NCBI GenBank assembly: GCA_002221725.1
Contig: NJFT01000129.1
Span: forward strand, 48,957 to 112,956
DNA from: Scedosporium boydii
Taxonomy: Eukaryota; Ascomycota; Sordariomycetes; Microascales; Microascaceae
Length of the DNA stretch: 64,000 nt
Reading direction: 5' to 3'
Numbering within the stretch: position 1 is the first letter of the stretch; every line of letters starts with the position of its first letter. A program made the position numbers and the translations under genes. Positions 1 through 12,700 of the stretch are shown piece after piece. Under the pieces are notes generated by a model. The model made no database searches, was not told where the DNA came from, and saw only the letters and a program-made list of their open reading frames with translations.

Positions 1-1302
1 GCCGCCTTGACTCGATTGACTTTTAGACGAGGTGTTCCGCTTCAACCCCAACACGCTCGAGATATCGAAGCACATCCACCCATGGCTTCGGGGTTCGTAT
101 CACGATTACCAATTAAGATGTTCAACTCCTCAAGTCAAGTGCGGAAGCAGAGAGCATCCTGCCCCGAAGAATATTTCCTTCTGTTCAATCATCTCTATTA
201 AACAAGCCCCCCTCAACCAGATACTGGGGTATTGAAGAAAGAAAATTACAGAAAAATCAGAAGAACGAACTCACAGAGTATTCTACCCCAGCTCCTTACT
301 TTTTCAGTATCCAAGGAGATAGACCAAAGAAAATAATTACACTAGGATTATCATCATCACCCGCAACCTCTGCAAAGTGAGGACGTGATGGTCGAGGGAA
401 GAGCAGAAAAGGGAAAGGGGGAAGGGGGAAGGGGGAAGGGGGAAGCGAGAAAAGAGTAAGCCTAAAGAATAATCCCAGACACGCCACACATTCCACCTAC
501 AGACAGCCAGAAGACCGCAACGCACGAGGCCAAGAAGGAGAATCGCCAGAAAGAAAAAGCAACAACACACATGACGCAAGGTGACCGGCTGTTCCGAGTC
601 TATCGGACGCTGAATGGGTCTTGTCTTGAAACAAATACATCGATCAATATCACCACGCGCAAGGAAGCTCAACAGATAGACAGCGGGGGAACAATTGCCA
701 ATCCCCCAAAAAGAAAAAAAAAAAAAAAAGAATAAAGCAGATACACTAAATCAAATAGACCTCTCCTTAATCTCATTATCCAACTCGCTTGTCCGTTTAT
801 TCCTCGCATCCCATCCCATACCGCATCCCCTGGCCTGGCCCGCCGTTTTTGGTCGCAGAAAAGTCACTCTGCAGCATAACCGTTCTAAAACCCTCACGCC
901 AAACGTAAAAGAGTAAAACGTAAACGTGAAATAGACCTCATTTCCCTGGAGGCTTGCCGTCCCCAAGTCCGCAGTATTGCAGACTGCGTATGCCCCCGAA
1001 ATAAATCAGAACCGGGACTCCTCCAAAGAAACCGCAACACCGAGAGTCCGCACGCGTATATTAGCGAATTTGTAAACAGTTCCGTGTGTTCCAAGAAGAG
1101 ACCAGAGGCTTCCTAGCCTCGAGAATGAAGAAAGAGATAGGAAAGGGATATCAAAGGGGAAACACCCAGAGATAGAAATCTTCAATCTGCCCGTTGTCCG
1201 ACGCTAAACCTTCGCTGTACTAAGAAGTTCACAATAACCGTCACATCATCAATCCTTAACATAAATGCTGTGTAATTTGGGTGCCGCAAGTTGAAATCCA
1301 CC
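1..1302. other. intergenic / 3' flank of the Grainyhead gene, no gene seen
   Basis: No reading frame here has recognisable protein character; the open frames are short, low-complexity and overlapping. The part nearest 1303 should hold the 3' UTR of the minus-strand Grainyhead gene. A purine tract built on a GGGGGAA unit lies at about 411-452, and an A-run with embedded G lies at about 710-735. I see no tRNA or other RNA gene. Confidence 0.6.
408..452. repeat. GGGGGAA heptamer microsatellite
   Basis: About four or five consecutive copies of a 7-nt unit GGGGGAA (with minor variation) form a pure purine tract on the plus strand. It lies in the 3' flank of the Grainyhead gene. Simple sequence repeat; no function inferred. 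Confidence 0.8.
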
Positions 1303-3570
1303 TTAGAAGAGGAACCTCAACTCATAGCCCTGCCGAATTTGGTGCTGCGATGTACCCGTATCGTCGTCACCGGTATCAACCATCATCTCCCATTCGGTTT
1401 TGAGAGGAGCACCACCATTGTTGACCTCGGTCATCTCCATAATCATGTCTTGACCCTCGTCCACCTCGCGGATGACATCATCGTCTATTTCAACTTCAAC
1501 ACCGCTAGGAAGGACGCGGATCATCCTCTGGATCCTCGAGGGTTCCAAATCCCATTTGGCACCAATCCGAGTCCTGAACTCACTTTCTGTGCGCTTCATT
1601 AGGTAGATGGCTTTGTAGAGTTTCCGCTTAGACTGAGCGGCTCCCTGCTCTCGGCGAAGAATGTAGAAGCACGCCGCGGGCTTCACATCCCTCTCGGGCG
1701 GCGGTCTATAGCTGGAGTCGACATCCACGGCTTCTATCCAGCCGCCGAGGTTTCCGCCCGCATGGTCCGGCCTCTTGATCAGAAACGGCTTATCAGGGAC
1801 ACCACGGACGCCATCACTTCCATCTACACTCCACCGTCCCCCAATCCCCGAAACTTGGGATGCCAAGGACGGAGACCTTGTGGACGGAGATACTAGAGAC
1901 GAGCTGGCAACTGAGCTGCGGCCACTCCGCGCCTGCCACGCGGCACTATGTCGATCCTCAAACCTAGAAAAGTCGGGGTCTCCGGGGAGAGCCACGGGAT
2001 GTAAGTCGGGGTCGTCGAGCTCCTCGCCACGGAGAAAGAGAATGCTGACAGGTCGGGTGCTAGTAAACATATCCTGAAGCGCCTGAAGCTTGGCATGCCA
2101 GTCGTCTTCAGCTGGCGCCTTACTTGACCCATTTGCCGAGCTGCCCGAAGACATTGACCAGGTCCTCTTGTGCTTCTGAACTTTTCCAGGACGCTGAGGG
2201 TCCAGTTTGTTGTTATTTGTACTCGTTCGCTTGCGTTTGCCGAAATCCTTCATGCCGCTCTCCACCTGGGCTATTTGCTGCTTAAGTTTATCGATGCTTT
2301 TCTTGACATGGGCAATGTCGTTGGACAGCTTTCGCTCCGCTCCGTGATCACGGAACAGTTTGGCCTTGCAAAAGCATACCTCGACCGACCCGTCGCTAGG
2401 TGGGGGCTTCGACGTGTCAATCGGGTACGGACTGGTCTTGGCACACAGCCGGATAGGAATCCCCTTGACTCCTTTAGAATGGCTAAAATCAGTCGAGAGG
2501 AAATTAAATCGAACAGCAATGTTGACTTCGGCGGCTCCGTTGGCACCAGGAGTCCAGATCACAGAGAACCCGTCGAAGGATGAGCTTTCCAGTTCCACTT
2601 TCGTTCGCTTGTCGTCCCCCTCCCGGGCGTCTCTAGCTTCGATGAACTCAACGGCCTGCAGCTTGCCCCCTCTCTGGTGAGCCTCGTTCGTACCCCTGCC
2701 TTCCTTCCATAGGCTCCAGCAAGCAGCTGGTCTTCGTCTCTGCTGCTCATCTTCGAAGGACACACGGACAAAGGTTCGGTAGCGAGTGCCGGGCTCTATG
2801 GGAAGAGTTGCAGAAGTATCTATAACGGAAAGAGAGTACGCTTGGCCTTTATTCAGGTAGGTAATCGGGATTTCGTCGATATGCTTGATCATGGCTGTCG
2901 GAGCGTTGAGTGTGGCATGGAATCGGAACTTTTCAGCCCCTGGTGGGAGGGGCGCGGCCATGTTCAAGGCGTTATATTGCCGGCGGCCATCGACGCCTGC
3001 TACAGGGGGCATACCATGGAACCCGCCCGGAATGACACCCACCCGTTCATCGGCATTAATGGGTAGGCCATCGTGGTCCATAGAGTCGAAGCTAGCATCT
3101 GGATGTTGCACAAATGTCGTCGGAGCAAAAGACCCTTGTGGTGGTGGTGGAGCGGTGGAAACGAAGCCTCCGTTGAAGGGGCCCATCTGCATAGCCTGGA
3201 AATGATTCATGTCTATCATGGCTCCCGGGTTGTTCATGGAAGTTTCCGATGTCGAGAGCGGAAGGGGAGTATTAAGGCCGATCCCCAGACCTAGGGTTGG
3301 CGTCTGCAGGTCCCCGGACTGGGGATGGTAAACCGTGTTGCTGCCATTGGGAGTCGGCGTGTAGTAGCCTCCTGTCGCACTCGAAAATCCGGCGAAGGCG
3401 AAGGAATTCGGATCAAGCAAGGATGGCGTAAATCGCCATGGTTCATTCGTCGCGCGTGGAGTCGGGTCCTGATCCCTAAAAGTGTCATGCGGAAGCCCCG
3501 GATTTCTGCAACACATAGCGCCGCATCAGTACAAAGAACCTCAGGAGAGCGAAGGATAAGTGTTAATACC
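1303..3570 (-). CDS. Grainyhead/CP2-family transcription factor (5' end incomplete)
   Basis: The main exon is 3505-1303 (stop at 1303-1305). It joins an upstream exon ending at 3570 through a 64-nt intron (3569-3506; donor GTATTAAC, acceptor TTGCAG), which gives the junction HDG-NPGLPHD. The exon encodes a Pro/Gly/Asn-rich activation-type N-terminus. This is followed by the CP2/Grainyhead immunoglobulin-like DNA-binding domain, roughly residues 180-420 of the main exon, with a landmark FRFHATLNAPTAMIKH. A basic stretch (GKRKRTSTNN) comes next, and then a C-terminal region with YKAIYLMKRTESEF that resembles the Grainyhead dimerisation domain. Fungal relatives include Neurospora CSP-2, a nuclear regulator of cell-wall remodelling and conidial separation. 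Further coding sequence runs upstream (frame containing PGDDLLADFRQQFPEV, about 3742-3570), but I could not place the ATG. The family call is firm; the exact target genes are not visible from sequence. Confidence 0.9.
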
Positions 3571-3742
3571 CGTCATGAATGTGTGGATTATCACCAGCGG
3601 CCGAGGTGCCTGCCGCACGAACGGGGCCCCCGGTCGACGGTATCGTTCCCGCAGCAGCAACTTCCGGAAATTGTTGCCTGAAGTCGGCTAGGAGGTCGTC
3701 TCCGGGCTTTTGCGAGCTTCTTCGAGACGCGCAACGAGTTGC
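3571..3742 (-). CDS. probable 5' coding exon of the Grainyhead gene
   Basis: Reading the minus strand from an acceptor-like TAACAG at 3748-3743, an open frame encodes RSSQKPGDDLLADFRQQFP and then VAAAGTIPS to the donor at 3569. It is in phase with the main exon. An in-frame TAA sits immediately upstream, so the ATG must be in another exon. A candidate short exon, ATGATTCGTCAAAG followed by GTATGC (about 3855-3842), joins in the wrong phase. The neighbouring frame (RQLVARLEEARKSP) also looks protein-like. I could not resolve this, so the start of the gene is unknown. Confidence 0.5.
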
Positions 3743-4677
3743 CTGTTAGCTATTCGATCACTCTGTACGAGCCTGTGGATAAGCACACAACGCGCGAGAA
3801 GACGATGCGATGCGACTGGTGATATGGTTGCGCGCAAGCATACCTTTGACGAATCATATTGGCGCACTTGAAGACTCTTCGCCTATGTTCTAGGACATCA
3901 AACCGTACTCAACCTGGGAATCTTTACATTCAAGCCTTCCCTATATCCGCGTCAACTCTTCGATGTAAATAAGGCCTGTCGCTCGAAAGAATGGAAGAGA
4001 GTTGGGTGGTGCGTGGGTCGATGTCGATGGCACTTGACGCAAGCGCGTGAGGTGAAGCAACCTTCGGGGCTGATCAGGCTAGATTGAGAGACTGTAGTAC
4101 CACCTGCTTTCGAAATATATTCCCCTTCTTCTTTCCCGAATTCCGCCTTTATTCTTCTTCTTCTTTTTCCCTTTCAAACCCAAAAATTTCCGAGATTCAG
4201 GTAACCCTGGCGTAGGAGGTGTCATGGAAGAATACGGACCGAGCAGCAGGAGCCAGAGGCATCAAAAAAGAAAACGAGAGCTGGGCTCCAGACTGTTCAG
4301 GCGCGAAGATATGTTCCAGTATGGCAGTTGAAGAGTCAATGACGTTTACACGTCTAGAAGGACAGATCGGAAGCGAAACGGGCGGGGAAGGTAAGGGATA
4401 TTGATGAGCCGAACATAGATTGGTCGGCCGAGAGATTGATACTGGAGACGAGCAGCGAGCGGGTGCCACTTGAGAGTGAAGGGTATTAATATAGAACTAG
4501 TGGGGGGTTTCCTCCCATACGCATACGAGAGAATCCTCAGTAATAGAGTGCCCTTTGTATGATGGAAAATAACCGAAGTGCGAATGGGCGTGATGAAAGA
4601 AAGAAAAGTGGTCGGTCTTGAGAAAGTGCTAGGTATGTTACGGGTGGCGACGATATAAACCGAATAGGAATAAGAGA

Positions 4678-4758
4678 AGAGAGAAAAGAGAAAAGAGAAA
4701 AGAAAAAAGAAAAAAGAAAAAAGAAAAAAGAAAAAAGAAAAAAGAAAAATAGAAAAGA
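4678..4758. repeat. GAAAA/GAAAAAA microsatellite
   Basis: A pure purine tract begins with GAGAAAA units and becomes about seven consecutive GAAAAAA heptamers. It lies upstream of the Grainyhead gene. Simple repeat. Confidence 0.85.
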
Positions 4759-7700
4759 GACAAAAATCAGAGATGGTGGGAGGTGAGATTAGAGAAGGAG
4801 CAATGGGGAGAGCAATCTTGAGTCGTAAGCAGGTGTTGTTTCCTCACTTATTTACACAGGTTGCTGAAGCAGCAAGAACTCAAAAATAATTCCAATGCCT
4901 TGCCCCAGATTTGAGTTAAGTAGCTCGATGATCTCTGTGGCAAGATTGGGAGAGCAAAAAGAGGAGAAAAAAAAATGAAAAAAAAAACATTTGCGTAGGA
5001 GAGAGAACTCGTTCCAGCGGTGCTGTTTGTATCTTTGGAGGAGAAAAAGAGGGTACTGGAGATACAAGGGCTCTAGTCGCAATGGACATTGATGGACGGA
5101 CATCAATGTTCGCCCATCGATCGAGAAGGTGTGCTGCGATTAGGTGTTAATATGTGATTAGCCGCTAATCGGCGGGACGGCGGGACACCGTTATGTGCTG
5201 AAGGGCGAAGTACATACTGGCTGCAGGAAGTGCTGCGCAATGGATGGGGTACAAAGTCGACTGGGTGCTTGGCAAAACCCCACCGTTTTGCCTCCAGGAA
5301 CAGAGAACTTCTGTAGTGTACACAGGTACCTGTATATACACTACTTCGTACGGCCACTGTCACAAGTACATTGATACATTGATCAATACGAAGGGATCAA
5401 AGGACAGCCGTGGAGCGTAACGAGGACAGATAGAAACTGCCAAATGCCATAGAAAGACAGGACGTAATAATAGTGATGTATCTAGAGATATCAATGCTGA
5501 TCCTGTGTGATATTCATTGATTAATCTCCGTAATAAACAGTGCTGTAGAGGTGGAGATCAGAGGATTGATTTTGATTCCCTCAACATCGAACTCGGTAAT
5601 ATGTGAGGTAAGATTGTCGAATCTCGGGTGGTTAGAAAGTATGAGATACAGTCAATGTCTCTCCTTGTGTGATGCCACCAAAGTACCGGTACAAAAGATT
5701 GAAGGCGAGATGTCAATGTTTTGGGCTGTTCATCCTCGACGTTCTCAAGGATACTCCAACCTCCCAGCCTCTTGATTGGGGTGTGCTGGATCCCCCGACC
5801 TATACTTTCCGCCCATCAGCGTCCTGTAATCAATCCATTTCCGTCCTCATTGCTCAGCTCGATGCCCTCCACACCCACATCCCTGTACTTCGTAAAGCTC
5901 CTCCTCCTTCGTACTCCTTTCCGCTTGTTCAGACGGCAATTCGAAGCCTGTAGGGTTCAAGAACCCTGATCCCTGAGCAGCTTTGGAACACACTTGTATT
6001 TAGATCGCCGCTCCGTCAAATTCTCTAGCCCGACTTATACACCTTACGTCCGAGTATCTACTATCTTCGAAGGAGAGGTCAACAACGGGCTAGGATATGG
6101 CATTTTTCAAGCCCACACCTCATGTGCGGAGAAGTCCTCTGAAGCCTCGATTCTCACAGAACGTCTCTTCAACGAACAACGGCTCACCGCTCTCGAAGGA
6201 ATTTGAGGAGGAAAGCAACTCCACAGATACTTTTCGAAGCACGGCTACAGGCTTCATGGTGTGGTATGGCATGCAGATGGACGATCCTGGGAACGCCCCA
6301 GATGGGATGTGATTCGACGACAGTTTACCTGGACTCGTCCTGGTTGGTTCGTCTGAAAATCTCGAATCCGCCGGCGTCCCTTCCCGGACGCCACTGATCT
6401 CTCAAACCCACCAAAAGAGTGTGCTGGGGGCGATATTTTGAAACTAGGACTTTGCATTGTCGAAGTTGATGGCAAGTACTTGTACTTTGTACATTAGATT
6501 TCAACGCGGATCTCCACCGCCGGGCTCCGCCCCTCGTGATGGTTGATCCGAGAAATGCGACTTTACAAACGAAAAAGAAAAAAAAAAAAGAAAAAAAAAA
6601 AGCAGTTTCCTTTTTTATCTTTTTTGAGCATTGTCTCTCGCTTGAAGAACCCTAACTGTTAGGCCATGAGACAGACGGCGATATAGCTCGCTGACGTTCT
6701 TTGTATTACGAGGTCATAATCTCTTCCTTCGCTGGAACTCCAGGAGGAGGAGATTGGGATTCATACTAGATGTCTCCACAAAACGCTGTTCAGTTAAAAG
6801 CTGCCCGCCCGATTTGGCATATATGCTGAAAGATCATAGGAGGAAACCCTCAATGTTGTCCAAACGCGAGACGCAGCCCGCGATAATACGTTCTCCTCAC
6901 TCCTCTACTCATGCACGATGAGGTAAGAGAAGACCTCGCTCAACCCCACCGTATGAAAAGAAGAAAAAAAGTCTCTGCATTGTACGCCGCCAGTGGGAGG
7001 CCGGAGTCCCACAAAATTCCTTTAGATTCAATTCGAGACACTGGAGAACATCTTGTTCAATGCTCTCCTTTGTTTACTCCTCGATTCGTTCGGCAGATGC
7101 AAAACCAGCGTTGCCAGATCAGAGTTGGCGGGTTCCTGAACTCTATCTATTGACATTTCCCCCCTGGCGTCAACTTCCTTTAGACTTTGGCAGCTCTGTT
7201 ACTTTGATCCTTAAGGCTTATCCATGCGTGCCCCTTTGGTGTAAACGAGGCTAACATTCGGAGACCGCTTGTCGGTCGGCATCCCTCGCCCTCGGCGACT
7301 GGAACCTTTTCTAGTTCAGCCTTGGCCGACGTTAATGTCTTCTCTCCGGGTCCCCACGATGACAACAACTACCGATCACAAGTGGTTCGGCCGTTTCATC
7401 ACTCCTCTGGTCCCCGTTCGCTTCTCGGCGCTGCCGTGATCCGAAAACGAGTAGGGCATTAACGCTATGGGTCGAGGACAGAGACTAATAAGCCCCCCAA
7501 GACCCCCCAAAGAAGGGTACACAATGCTAGGATCTACTACTTCGTAGGATGTAGGTACGCCGCCCCTGCGCTGTACGGGGAGGCGGTGCTATTATTACGG
7601 CCTGTCCCACCCGTGATTGCTCACAAAACGATGATCCAGATCATACGGCCTCGAGCAAAGGGAGGGTAGAATCGCATCATTACCCCCACCATGGCGAAAA

Positions 7701-7797
7701 CGGTACTTGTGTTGGGATTGTCGAGAAGTACATTTTTTATTACGGTAATTGAATTTGACGCAAGAGCGGACCAGGGGGGTGAAAGAGTAAGCTGGAA

Positions 7798-7810
7798 GTG
7801 ACGTCATATT
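7798..7810. promoter_or_regulatory. CRE-type site (TGACGTCA), left arm of a 13-bp inverted repeat
   Basis: The sequence GTGACGTCATATT contains the palindrome TGACGTCA, the classical binding site of ATF/CREB-type bZIP factors. An exact reverse complement of all 13 bases lies at 8112-8124. No gene start is obvious nearby, so regulatory use is inference only. Confidence 0.45.
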
Positions 7811-8111
7811 TGCGGGGACCTTGCAAGGATAGACAAAGATGGATACGACTTGGGAAACCACTGTCCAGTCAACCAAAAGCTTCATCTTCAGACAGGCTTT
7901 CTATGATAATCTATTGTGACCCGTTGGAGGAATCATCTTGGGGACAAGTTCTTTTCTTATTTTTGGTTCACATTGTACCCTGCGCTCCGTAAAGCGGCTT
8001 CCATCCCGCCCCATGTCAAACATCAATGTCAAATTTCGTCGAGGGAAAGGAAGCACCGGGGCACGAATCCCGCTCCACTTTGGTGCATTAGAGTGAAGTC
8101 ATCAATACCCT

Positions 8112-8124
8112 AATATGACGTCAC
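8112..8124. promoter_or_regulatory. CRE-type site (TGACGTCA), right arm of a 13-bp inverted repeat
   Basis: AATATGACGTCAC is the exact reverse complement of 7798-7810, with about 300 bp between the arms. No flanking target-site duplication is visible, so a transposon origin is not supported. Confidence 0.45.
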
Positions 8125-9562
8125 ATATGTGCCGGAAATTACCACGTCCCGAAGATTTTTGATGGAAGGACAATTGGGACATCTTTGGGGGTGGGATCGC
8201 CCTGGGACGCGGGCGGCCTTAATTACTGCTAGCGTTGGGGAGATCGAGGGCTAGAAAATAAAGGGAAAACGAAAGTGAAAAAGGAAGAAAGGATAGAAAG
8301 AGAGCAAACGGCAAGAAGCGAATGAGCTCAATGACGACGGCATGTATGGGACAGATCGATTCGAAAGTACGGAACACCGCACTTCTCTGCTTCCGCTTCC
8401 TCCTCAATTTTTTCCCCATTTCTTCAATATCCCCCCGGGCCCGCGTATTCATCTCACTCCCGCGTCCTGCTTTCTGCATTGCCCCCCTTTAACCCGTTTA
8501 GGCTTTCTCGGTCCGAGAGAACATGCGAGGGGACCGGCGGGGCTGGGGGCGACGGAGCGACGATCTGTTTCGGGTGGCTTGGATTTCGCCCCGTACTGCG
8601 TAGGAGAGGCGGACGGATTTCCGAATTCCTTTCTAGACATCAGCCGGCGCCCTCTCTACGGCGACATGCGAGACCAGCCTTCCCATACCAAATTGTACAA
8701 CTCCGGCTCCCCGTATTTCCTCCGCCTTTATCATCAATGATCGATCATCCTCTGAGGATCCGTGTCGTCAGTGATTGCGCAAGCCTCGAGCCACGTCCCT
8801 CTGGGTGATACTACTATGACCGCCAGTTTACGGTGTTGCATCTAGGTATATAATAATAGCATAACACTGATCAGTCGTATTCCGTGTTAACAACCCTGCC
8901 ATTCCTCCCGTTTAGTGTGTCTGCACCGAGTGACCTACCGAGTCCTAGATGATGAGAGGTGATGGGAGATGATGAAAGGACTTTGATCAGCGCCTGCGGT
9001 TCCCACAGGTAATAATACTTTTCAATTTGACACCGTATAAATTTGCCACAAGATCTTTACGAAAACGGCAATACGAGCAGCAACACACAAACCCGACCTG
9101 TTAGTCTTGTACTCCGTACGAGATGGGAAGAGTGGGAGTACATTCTACGTGAGTGAATACTGGGTTTGAAATAAACGCACCGAGACGAGACGCGCGTTCG
9201 TCGTCGCGCTCACTCATTTTCTAAGGAACCTTGTCGGAGATCATCCGCAGAGCAGTCTGAGAAAGAGCAGCCTCGCATACCTGGAATCGCTCATCAGAAG
9301 CTCACCATTATGCAGCAGTCATAGAGAAAATCGATAACTATAGGTATTGCGGAGGGTCTGCCCCGACCCCCGACGACCCCCGTACAGGTACGCCAGAATA
9401 GGAGCGATCTCTTACCCCATCTCTCTATGTCACCAAAAGCTACTTTCAAGTCTTCTCCCCGTTCGGATTTGGATGTGACTGCATGAGAGACTGATAGCAA
9501 CTTCATTCTTGCAACCAAGACGCGACGCGCCCTCTACAAAGAGACTCACAAAAGGAAGAAAA

Positions 9563-9570
9563 TGACGTCA
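9563..9570. promoter_or_regulatory. third CRE-type site (TGACGTCA)
   Basis: An exact TGACGTCA octamer lies 1.4 kb from the pair at 7.8-8.1 kb. I noticed no other exact copy elsewhere in the window. A bZIP-controlled transcript in this gene-poor stretch is possible but unsupported. Confidence 0.35.
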
Positions 9571-9745
9571 GAAGCGGCAAGCGGTTCTCACAAAGTCCAT
9601 CCCGTGGCGCCGATCCCTTCCTCTTCCTTGCCGCTCTTGGGAGTGATAATACAAGAAGTACGAGAAGGTAAGACAAGCCGGCTGGGGACGACGAGGACGC
9701 TTGATACCTACGACGTACTTGGGAAATCAAACTAGAATTTTTTCC

Positions 9746-9753
<8 letters not shown>

Positions 9754-9778
<25 letters not shown>
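9754..9778. repeat. 25-nt poly-T run
   Basis: An uninterrupted run of T, flanked by further T-rich sequence to about 9795. Homopolymer tract in the gene-poor block. Confidence 0.9.
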
Positions 9779-12700
9779 CCGATTTCTTTTTTTTCTCGTG
9801 TTATGAGATGCAGTTCTTGGTGGGGCCCCTCGATATCCCCCCCATGTTTGCTTCCCGGAGATGAACGCTGCAGCAAGGGTCGCGCAATTTAACTGGTGGG
9901 CTGGCCTTGACGCCTTCGGGATAGCTGAAACGTGAGGGCATCCCCGCTCCCATCAAATGCCTTATGCAGTTTAGTGCGAACGCCATTTTCATTTTGAATC
10001 AGTCGTCTTCGGGGCAGCTTTGACGCGGGTGACGTGCAGACCCTGGGTCCCCGCAATAAGAATAAGGTAAAGAGTAAAGAGAGGACCAGATGGCCGGTGT
10101 GAATGGGGAAGTTTGTCAAAGAAATTACTAGTAATTTTTACACTTTTTGGGGCATCAAACCAACCCAGTGGGATGGGTCCGTCCGTGGACTTATCCTGGG
10201 GGGACTTGGACTTGTGTGTACTTCGTATAAGCCCACATCCCTTTATTGCCCGTGGGTCTCGCCGAGGATAGTAAAGAAGACGTACTAGAACTAATAGGTA
10301 TGTACCTCAGTACACTAGAGAAAATGAAATGTAGCCTGGATGGATTTGATGGAAGGGAAATAGCCTCATGAGGGAACACAGCAACAGAGAAGAACTACTT
10401 AAGGTCAACAGGGCGTAGCCAACTCAAGCGTCTACGGCCCAAAATGCCCCAACCAGCGAAGCGAGGTAGGGCGAGATAGGCCCTAAACCGGCAGGTTGAC
10501 GAACCTATGATGTCTGTAGTTGAGGTCTTGCGCCTTTAGCGGTATGGATGGGAGGAAAGAAATTGACCATGTGTTCTTTTTGACTGAAGAGGGTACTGGA
10601 TGTGTTTCTAGGCAGCTTTGGGACTTAGGGGGTGGCAGACTATCTGACGTTTATCTGATGTCTTCGAAAGAGATGGAAGGAAAGATCTGAGCCTCATAGT
10701 CCACATCTCCCGTCACCAGTCTCGGTGGCAAAGATGGGTGGGAGGGTCGGCAATTGTAGTGGAGTGTAGAATGGGTTTCGGAGTACCGACCACCAGTATC
10801 AAAGAACTGTTGGGATTGCTTTTGCGATGCTCTTATCTTGAAGACGTGCCTGACAACGTAAGCCTCACCTTATTCTGAAAGAATGAGACGAGTTGGTATT
10901 CTAGCAAGGGGCATACACACCATCTGCTGAGTGGAAGACCGTCGAGGAACTCTCGAAATGAACTCGAAACTCAAGGCTAACGCTGGCCCCTAGGTAGAAT
11001 GAGTATCCTCTTCAGCCAAGGAGCCTTCGGACAACTCGTTCTAGGAAGTCCCCCTGGAAGCCGCCGTGTATCTGGCCAATATTCTTCGGTTTTTCCTGTG
11101 CGGGGGCCGGATGGCTTGGTTGAAGTTGCTACACCTTGTAATCATATGCGGATAGGTATTCTTGCTTCTTCCTCTAGGGGGCGCCGTAAACTACTGAGGC
11201 GTTCCCCTCGAATTCCTTGTAAATACCCTACGCTGGAGGGCCAACTCGTAGATTAAACGCAATGGTATTTCTCTCCCTCCGCTGAGGCTAACAAATGATG
11301 GACTCTCATGTATCGTGCTATGACTCATTTGACGGGAAACAGAGCGACCTGGAGGAAGGATTTTCATCCTTCCGCCGATCTACTAATTTCTAGGATATTT
11401 GACTTAGCAGTAGAGGGACAACCAGGCAATGTGGACTAGGGCGTAGGAGCAGCGGAATCGTTGAGCGTTTCTCGCATTTACTGAAGGATCCTACAAGAAA
11501 AGATCCATTTGTGTCATCATATAGAATAACATCCTTGCTTCTCCCCTGGATCGCAATGCGGCAATCCCCTTGATAATATTTGATTATTTGGGGCTGGTTG
11601 GATTCAACGGTCAGGATTTGAGATTCGATACGCTTCTCGGAATATGCCCCGAAAAGATGTTATAGGCATGAAGCTACGAGCTTTAAATCAAAACAGGAGA
11701 TGCTGAATGTGAATGACCCATGCACGGCCTCCTTTCCTCCCATACATCGGCATGCAGTCCGCGTCAATTCCCCGTCTTCCCAGCCCTCTACCAGCCTCCC
11801 AAGGGGCTTGCAATAGCCCTCGGAGTACACACAGGCGCGAGGAAGAAATATTCAGCACTGAGAATAGGGACGTTTCGGGTGGCTGTTTGTTGATCAAGAC
11901 GAGAATTCCGTGACCTAAGCGGGAAGCGCCGTCCCTCTGTTACGGGAGGGAAGGACCTGATGTGGGATGTAAGTACCGCTACCGCCTTTATAAGGATGAG
12001 ATGTTCTGAACATGTTGTTTGCGGCCTCGTGGGAGCTCTTCTGGAATGCGGTTGATGATCATGAGAGACGGTCTACGGAGAGCAGTATGGCGGATGTGAA
12101 TGCAAGGCCCAATGGACTTTGCTCTCAGCCACATCGCCAATCTTCCCTTCTTCGCCGTGGATATTTGTGTTCGGGACCTATCTATTTTATCTGCACGCCA
12201 TGGTTCATATCCTTCAATGTCCCAAGGCATGAAAGATTATATACGTTCCCACAAAGTGCTATGCTAAACATTCTCAGACCCAATCGATTGCGAATCTCGG
12301 GGCGCTCTCCGTACCTCCATGAGAGAGAGGTATGAAGAATAACGTAACCACGCGCCTTGGATCGTTGCTGTTTCTCGTCTTGGAATTATTCCAATCTCAT
12401 CATCGGGGGATGGCACTCAGGGCTCAATCTTGAGGAAGAAAGGCGAGGTCTTCGCGACATCTTCCTCTGCCAAACCTACAGGACTGCATCAAAGGCTAGT
12501 ATGCTATCCGCAATTAGACCAAGTAAGACTCATGGCACATATAGTGCACTTCAAATCAAAATAGATGAAGCTGATCTCTTGATTAAATGTCAGCGCTGGT
12601 ACATTGAAACTCGGGCTCCCTTCCCCTTGACCGCGGCCTCCGACTCTAGTTCTTAGTCTCCTCAGATGAAATGCCGCCTCCAGATGTGAGATATTAGTTC

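Noticed and set aside
7798..8124. Small transposon with 13-bp terminal inverted repeats
   Set aside because: Eight of the 13 bases are the self-palindrome TGACGTCA, and no target-site duplication flanks the ends.
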